Of a stretch of 8,392 bases of DNA, positions 5,418 through 8,392 are shown piece after piece. The notes under the pieces were generated by a model that saw nothing but the letters and a program-made list of their open reading frames with translations, did not search any database and was not told the origin of the DNA. The stretch is from an uncultured Collinsella sp. (GTDB lineage Bacteria > Actinomycetota > Coriobacteriia > Coriobacteriales > Coriobacteriaceae): contig URWM01000051.1 in assembly GCA_900551655.1 (NCBI GenBank), positions 1 through 8,392 on the forward strand, given 5' to 3'. Every line of letters starts with the position of its first letter. Within the stretch, counting starts at the first letter, position 1. The translations under genes were made by a program, and so were the position numbers.

Positions 5418-6341
5418 ATGGCAAACGTTCTTGTCTTTGGTCACCAGAACCCCGATAACGACGCCATCATGAGCGCCGTCGTCCTGTCTCAGCTGCTCAA
5501 CCAGGTTGAGTATGCCGGCAACACCTACGAGGCCTGCGCCCTGGGCCAGCTTCCGGCCGAGTCTGCCAAGCTGCTCGCCGACGCCGGCATTGCCGAGCCC
5601 CGCGTGATCGAGTCCGTCGAGGCCGGTCAGCTCGTCGTCCTCACCGACCACAACGAGTCCGCCCAGTCCGTCGCCGGCCTTAAGGACGCCACGGTCTTTG
5701 GCGTTGTCGATCATCACCGCATTGGCGACTTCGAGACCGCCGGCCCGCTGCACTACATCTGCCTGCCCTGGGGCTCCAGCTGCACCATCGTCACCAAGCT
5801 CGCCGGCGTGCTCGGCGTTGAGCTTTCCGACGTCCAGGCCAAGCTGCTGCTCTCGGCTATGATGACCGACACGCTCATGCTCAAGAGCCCCACCACCACC
5901 GATGTCGACCGCGCTGTCGCCGCTAAGCTCGGCGAGCAGGTGGGCGTCGACCCGGTCAAGTTTGGCATGGAGGTCTTCCTCACCCGTCCTTCCGGCTCCT
6001 TCACCGCAGCCGAGATGGTCGGCAACGACATCAAGATGTTCGAGCCCGCCGGCAAGAAGCTGCTCATCGGCCAGTACGAGACCGTCGACAAGACCCGCGC
6101 GCTCGGCATGATCGACGAGATTCGCGAGGCCATGCGCGCCTACGCCGCCGAGAAGGGTGCCGACGGCATCGTCCTGTGCATCACTGACATCATGGAGGAG
6201 GGCTCGCAGGTCCTGCTCGAGGGCGAGACCGAGGCTGCTCAGAAGGGCCTGGGCATTGCCGACGAGCACGACGGCGTCTGGATGCCGGGCGTCCTCTCCC
6301 GTAAGAAGCAGGTCGCTGCCCCCATCATGGCCGCCTGCTAG
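5418..6341 (+). CDS. ppaC: Manganese-dependent inorganic pyrophosphatase, family II
   Basis: This cytoplasmic enzyme hydrolyses pyrophosphate to two phosphates, pulling biosynthetic reactions forward. The 307 residues are the normal size for a CBS-less family II enzyme. The DHH-family metal site is complete: FGHQNPDNDAI gives His9, Asp13 and Asp15; LTDHNE gives Asp77; VDHHRIGDF gives the DHH motif (98-100); MMTDTLMLKSPTTT gives Asp151. The C-terminal DHHA2 domain ends with the substrate-binding motif LSRKKQV (293-299). GGAGG (5407-5411) sits 6 bases before the ATG. It is a single-gene unit between its own promoter-like site and a strong terminator. Codons are strongly C-ending, as expected of a highly expressed housekeeping gene. 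No functional tie to the PTS locus is evident. Confidence 0.97.
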   Translation: MANVLVFGHQNPDNDAIMSAVVLSQLLNQVEYAGNTYEACALGQLPAESAKLLADAGIAEPRVIESVEAGQLVVLTDHNESAQSVAGLKDATVFGVVDHHRIGDFETAGPLHYICLPWGSSCTIVTKLAGVLGVELSDVQAKLLLSAMMTDTLMLKSPTTTDVDRAVAAKLGEQVGVDPVKFGMEVFLTRPSGSFTAAEMVGNDIKMFEPAGKKLLIGQYETVDKTRALGMIDEIREAMRAYAAEKGADGIVLCITDIMEEGSQVLLEGETEAAQKGLGIADEHDGVWMPGVLSRKKQVAAPIMAAC

Positions 6342-6360
6342 GTTTAGTCGACCAAACGCC

Positions 6361-6400
6361 ACGACCGGATCGCGGAAGCCCCGTGCTCCGGTCGTTTTTT
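6361..6400 (+). terminator. Intrinsic terminator after ppaC
   Basis: ACGACCGGA (6361-6369) pairs perfectly with TCCGGTCGT (6387-6395). Inside, after a single mismatch, CGCGG pairs with CCGTG with one G-U pair. The stem runs directly into TTTTTT (6395-6400). It lies 19 bases after the ppaC stop. Confidence 0.92.
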
Positions 6401-6485
6401 GTGCACGGCGCCGCGTCGTCTCTTGGATAGGCGTGCCCGTGCCGTTGAGCAAATAATGTTCAACCTGTGGTTCCGCTTTTCGGCC

Positions 6486-6528
6486 ACGCTTGCGCGCTTG
6501 TCGTGCAGGGTAGGCTAGATGCAAGCGT
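6486..6528 (+). promoter_or_regulatory. Promoter-like site inside an 8-bp inverted repeat upstream of nhaA
   Basis: ACGCTTGC (6486-6493) and GCAAGCGT (6521-6528) are perfect inverted repeats 27 bases apart. Between and overlapping them are TTGCGC (6490-6495) and TAGGCT (6511-6516), a possible -35/-10 pair with a short 15-base spacer. If this is the promoter, the repeat could be an operator; if transcription starts further upstream, it would close an RNA stem. A smaller repeat, TTGAGC/GTTCAA (6445-6450 and 6458-6463, one G-U pair), lies upstream. Confidence 0.4.
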
Positions 6529-6539
6529 AATACGTTGGA

Positions 6540-6575
6540 GCGCGGCGCCGCCACTTGGGCGGGCCGTGCTTTTTT
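6540..6575 (+). terminator. Terminator hairpin in the nhaA leader (possible attenuator)
   Basis: GCGCGGC (6540-6546) pairs with GCCGTGC (6563-6569) with one G-U pair. After a single G-G mismatch, CCGCC (6548-6552) pairs with GGGCG (6557-6561), leaving the tetraloop ACTT. Six T residues (6570-6575) follow at once. This looks like a complete intrinsic terminator, yet no gene ends before it: ppaC already has its own terminator 140 bases upstream and nhaA begins 33 bases downstream. That position suggests conditional termination of nhaA transcription. Confidence 0.75.
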
Positions 6576-6578
6576 AAG

Positions 6579-6594
6579 ACGGGAACCTTCCCGT
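6579..6594 (+). other. Second hairpin next to the nhaA ribosome binding site
   Basis: ACGGGA (6579-6584) pairs perfectly with TCCCGT (6589-6594) around a 4-base loop, and AAAGGAG (6596-6602) follows after one base. The stem does not include the ribosome binding site but sits against it, so it could affect ribosome access. Confidence 0.45.
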
Positions 6595-6608
6595 GAAAGG
6601 AGCCGCCC

Positions 6609-7967
6609 ATGGCAGCACCCGAGCAGCTGTTCAACGTCCGTGAGCGCAAGCGTTTTGAGCGTCACGACATTTGGGAGCGCATCGCCGAGAACGGCACGAT
6701 TTCGGCCGCCGTCATGGTGTTTGCCGCCATCGCCGCCGTTATCTGCGCCAACACCGATGCCTACGAGGCCATCCATCACTTTTTGGAGACTCCGCTGTAT
6801 GTGGGCCTGGGGCATTTTACGGCCGGCCTGACCGTTGAGCTTTTCGTCAACGACTTCCTCATGGCGATCTTCTTTTTGCTGGTGGGCATTGAGCTTAAGT
6901 ACGAGATGACGGTCGGCGAGCTCAAGAACCCGCGTCAGGCTATGCTCCCCATGCTGGCCGCCGTGGGCGGCGTCGTCGTTCCCGCCTGCATCTACCTGAT
7001 CTTTAATCATGCCGGCGCCCGCAACGGTTGGGCCATCCCCATGGCAACCGATATCGCCTTTGCACTGGGCGTGCTGTCGCTTTTGGGCAATCGCGTGCCC
7101 AACGGCGTGCGCGTGTTCTTTTCGACGCTCGCCATCGCCGATGACTTGATCTCCATCGCCGCCATCGCTATCTTCTACGGTCAGAGCCCCAATCCGTTTT
7201 GGCTGGGCGCCGCCGCGGTTGTGACCTGCGCGCTCGTGTGGCTCAACAAGACGCAGCACTACCGCTTGGCTCCGTATACGGTGCTGGGCCTGCTGCTGTG
7301 GTTCTGCATGTTCAAGAGCGGCGTGCATGCTACGCTCGCCGGCGTCATCTTGGCCTTTACCATTCCGGCCAAGTGCGGCGTCAAGCTCGATAGCCTCACC
7401 GATTGGTTGGGCGAGTGCCTGCCGCTGCTCGATGACCGCTACGACGCCGAGGCGCACATCCTGGGCCAGCATGACTTTACCGTCTCGACCACCAAGGTCG
7501 AGCGCGTCATGCACCGCGTGACCCCGCCGCTCATCCGCATGGAGCGTCTGATCTCCACACCGGTCAACTTTGTGATCCTGCCGATCTTTGCGTTTGTCAA
7601 CGCACAGGTTCGTCTGGTGGGCGTGGACATGAGCACGCTGCTGACCGACCCAGTGACGCTTGGCGTGTACTTTGGCATGCTGCTGGGCAAGCCGATCGGC
7701 ATCTTTGGCATGACGTTTGCGCTGGTCAAGCTCAAGGCTTGCGAGCTGCCGCGCAACGTTAACTGGCACATGATCGCCGGTGTGGGCATTCTGGGCGGCA
7801 TCGGCTTTACCATGTCGATTCTTATCAGTGGCCTTGCCTTCCCGACGGCGCAGTTCGAGGTTCTGGCTGCCAAGGCTGCCATCCTTGGCGGATCGGTTAC
7901 CGCCGCCGTGCTCGGCATGATCTACATGAGCGTGGTCTGCAAACGCCCCGCGCCCAAAAACGAGTAA
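6609..7967 (+). CDS. nhaA: Na+/H+ antiporter NhaA
   Basis: This inner-membrane antiporter exports Na+ (or Li+) in exchange for protons, for pH and sodium homeostasis. The E. coli NhaA hallmarks are present: VNDFLMAIFFLLVGIELKYE (80-99), GWAIPMATDIAFALGV with Asp148, the paired ion-binding aspartates in LAIADDL (Asp178, Asp179), KSGVHATLAGVI (236-247), the LLGKPIG Lys361 in the core, and the late GVGILGGIGFTMSI helix (391-404). The charged N-terminus precedes a first helix at about 30-47. The 452 residues exceed the roughly 390 of E. coli, mainly through a hydrophilic insert at about 258-312 between core helices, rich in Asp, Glu and His. AAAGGAG (6596-6602) is 6 bases before the ATG. It is transcribed alone behind an unusually structured leader. 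Confidence 0.97.
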   Translation: MAAPEQLFNVRERKRFERHDIWERIAENGTISAAVMVFAAIAAVICANTDAYEAIHHFLETPLYVGLGHFTAGLTVELFVNDFLMAIFFLLVGIELKYEMTVGELKNPRQAMLPMLAAVGGVVVPACIYLIFNHAGARNGWAIPMATDIAFALGVLSLLGNRVPNGVRVFFSTLAIADDLISIAAIAIFYGQSPNPFWLGAAAVVTCALVWLNKTQHYRLAPYTVLGLLLWFCMFKSGVHATLAGVILAFTIPAKCGVKLDSLTDWLGECLPLLDDRYDAEAHILGQHDFTVSTTKVERVMHRVTPPLIRMERLISTPVNFVILPIFAFVNAQVRLVGVDMSTLLTDPVTLGVYFGMLLGKPIGIFGMTFALVKLKACELPRNVNWHMIAGVGILGGIGFTMSILISGLAFPTAQFEVLAAKAAILGGSVTAAVLGMIYMSVVCKRPAPKNE

Positions 7968-7974
7968 GAGCACA

Positions 7975-7996
7975 AAACCGGCTTCAGAACCGGTTT
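7975..7996 (+). terminator. Probable terminator hairpin after nhaA
   Basis: AAACCGG (7975-7981) pairs perfectly with CCGGTTT (7990-7996) around an 8-base loop, 7 bases after the nhaA stop. Only three T residues end the stem and no longer T run follows, so this may be a weak terminator backed up by the hairpin at 8060-8095. Confidence 0.5.
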
Positions 7997-8050
7997 AGGC
8001 GCGTTCAAAATGCGGATTCGGGCGGTGTTTGCCGCCTGCCAGACACCCCA

Positions 8051-8280
8051 GTGGTCAAAAAACGCCGTTTGTGAGTACTGTCACAAACGGCGTTTCATTT
8101 TAGGTGTGGAAAATAATGAACACAATCTTGTTATCTGCACGTTAACGAGTAATCGCTTGACTCAAATTTGGCGACAGCTACCGCTCGGAAAGGAAATTTG
8201 GGCGCAAAAATGTCGATTTGGGTCCTGAATCGCTGCTACTAAAAAAGTAACAGTACTCATATTTGCCCTTTTTTGACCAC
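8051..8280. repeat. 230-bp element with 34-bp imperfect terminal inverted repeats (MITE-like)
   Basis: The left arm 8051-8084 and the reverse complement of the right arm 8247-8280 align without gaps over 34 bases with 27 matches. The outer 12 (GTGGTCAAAAAA) are identical, and a second block TGAGTACTGT is identical at the same offset. Two matching blocks in register are not expected by chance. The interior is AT-rich with no transposase or convincing gene. I could not find a clear target-site duplication. A non-autonomous miniature transposon or a dispersed intergenic repeat fits best. Two inverted copies of a 34-bp binding site is the alternative. Confidence 0.6.
8060..8101. terminator. Bidirectional terminator-like hairpin in the left arm of the repeat
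   Basis: AAACGCCGTTTGTGA (8060-8074) pairs perfectly over 15 bp with 8081-8095 around GTACTG. The plus strand continues TTTCATTTT. On the minus strand the stem runs into a six-T tract (complement of 8057-8062). It could stop transcripts from nhaA and from any minus-strand gene to the right. Confidence 0.8.
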
Positions 8281-8290
8281 AGGCCCTTTT

Positions 8291-8318
8291 GTTGCGCAGT
8301 TTTACCAAACCGCGCAAC
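8291..8318. other. Hairpin near the right edge
   Basis: GTTGCGC (8291-8297) pairs with GCGCAAC (8312-8318). After one A-C mismatch, GTTT (8299-8302) pairs with AAAC (8307-8310), loop TACC. The T-rich tract precedes the stem instead of following it, so it is not a terminator on either strand. Confidence 0.5.
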
Positions 8319-8369
8319 TGCTCGACGCTGCAAGCGACCCTAAGCGGCAATCTGACGTTCAATTTCAAG

Positions 8370-8392
8370 GGCGCGACCAGAAGGTCAGCGCC
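8370..8392. other. Hairpin truncated at the window end
   Basis: GGCGC (8370-8374) pairs with GCGCC (8388-8392) and GACC (8375-8378) with GGTC (8383-8386), with one bulged A and an AGAA loop. The stem reaches the last base, so whether a T-tract follows cannot be seen. Confidence 0.4.

Larger units (their letters stand above)
7968..8392. other. Gene-free region with repeats and hairpins
   Basis: These 425 bases are AT-richer than the rest and contain no reading frame I recognise on either strand. They hold a hairpin after nhaA, a 230-bp element with terminal inverted repeats, and two hairpins near the right edge. A small GGCGG/CCGCC stem (8021-8025, 8032-8036) and two copies of AAATTTGG (8164-8171 and 8194-8201) are also visible. 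TTGACT (8157-8162) with TACCGC 16 bases on is a weak promoter-like pair. The short frames here cross the hairpins and repeats and look like chance. Confidence 0.6.

Noticed and set aside
5382..7973. 863-codon open frame on the minus strand across ppaC and nhaA
   Set aside because: It is a GC-rich shadow of two clear plus-strand genes, low-complexity in Asp, His, Gly, Ala and Leu, and runs through their terminators.
8010..8228. 72-codon plus-strand frame after nhaA
   Set aside because: It reads through the 15-bp hairpin and the repeat arm, lacks a ribosome binding site and resembles no family.
8162..8392. Minus-strand frame open to the right window edge
   Set aside because: It crosses two hairpins and the right arm of the repeat and gives no recognisable protein. 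A gene tail entering from the right cannot be fully excluded, but support is too thin to list it.
1..8392. CRISPR array, tRNA, rRNA or phage genes
   Set aside because: No regularly spaced repeats, no cloverleaf or rRNA-like segment, and no phage or transposase gene were seen on either strand.

Overview
The window is a high-GC, densely coded stretch from a fermentative, sugar-importing bacterium. The C-ending codon style, the lactose/cellobiose-type PTS genes and the family II pyrophosphatase fit a gut actinobacterium of the Coriobacteriia, most likely Collinsella or a close relative. That assignment is inference from overall style; no rRNA or marker gene is present. The left edge is not biological: bases 1-42 are an Illumina Nextera adapter with what looks like an i5 barcode, so the window begins at a contig end.

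Left part (43-4197) is a beta-glucoside-type PTS locus. It holds the C-terminal half of a GH1 6-phospho-beta-glucosidase, a lactose/cellobiose-family EIIC, then after a terminator and a new promoter an EIIB-EIIA pair. After another strong terminator comes a cytoplasmic SGNH/GDSL esterase directly followed by a second, orphan EIIB paralogue. All genes are on the plus strand.

Middle part (4198-6400) holds a ROK-family sugar kinase (probably glucokinase) and a Mn-dependent family II inorganic pyrophosphatase (ppaC). The kinase fits the PTS locus: phospho-glycosidase cleavage of an imported 6-phospho-beta-glucoside gives glucose 6-phosphate plus free glucose, which a glucokinase would capture. 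The esterase suggests that some imported sugars carry acyl groups. Both links are inference from gene order.

Right part (6401-8392) holds the Na+/H+ antiporter nhaA behind a 208-base leader. This leader contains a promoter-like site, an 8-bp inverted repeat and a strong intrinsic-terminator structure placed before the nhaA start, an arrangement expected of transcription attenuation or a riboregulator. After nhaA there are about 425 bases with no convincing gene. They contain a 230-bp element bounded by 34-bp imperfect terminal inverted repeats (27 of 34 match), a 15-bp perfect hairpin in its left arm, and two further hairpins near the right edge.

Most worth following up are the nhaA leader, the inverted-repeat-bounded element at the right end, the esterase plus orphan EIIB pair, the Cys-to-His change in the ROK zinc motif, and the adapter contamination.
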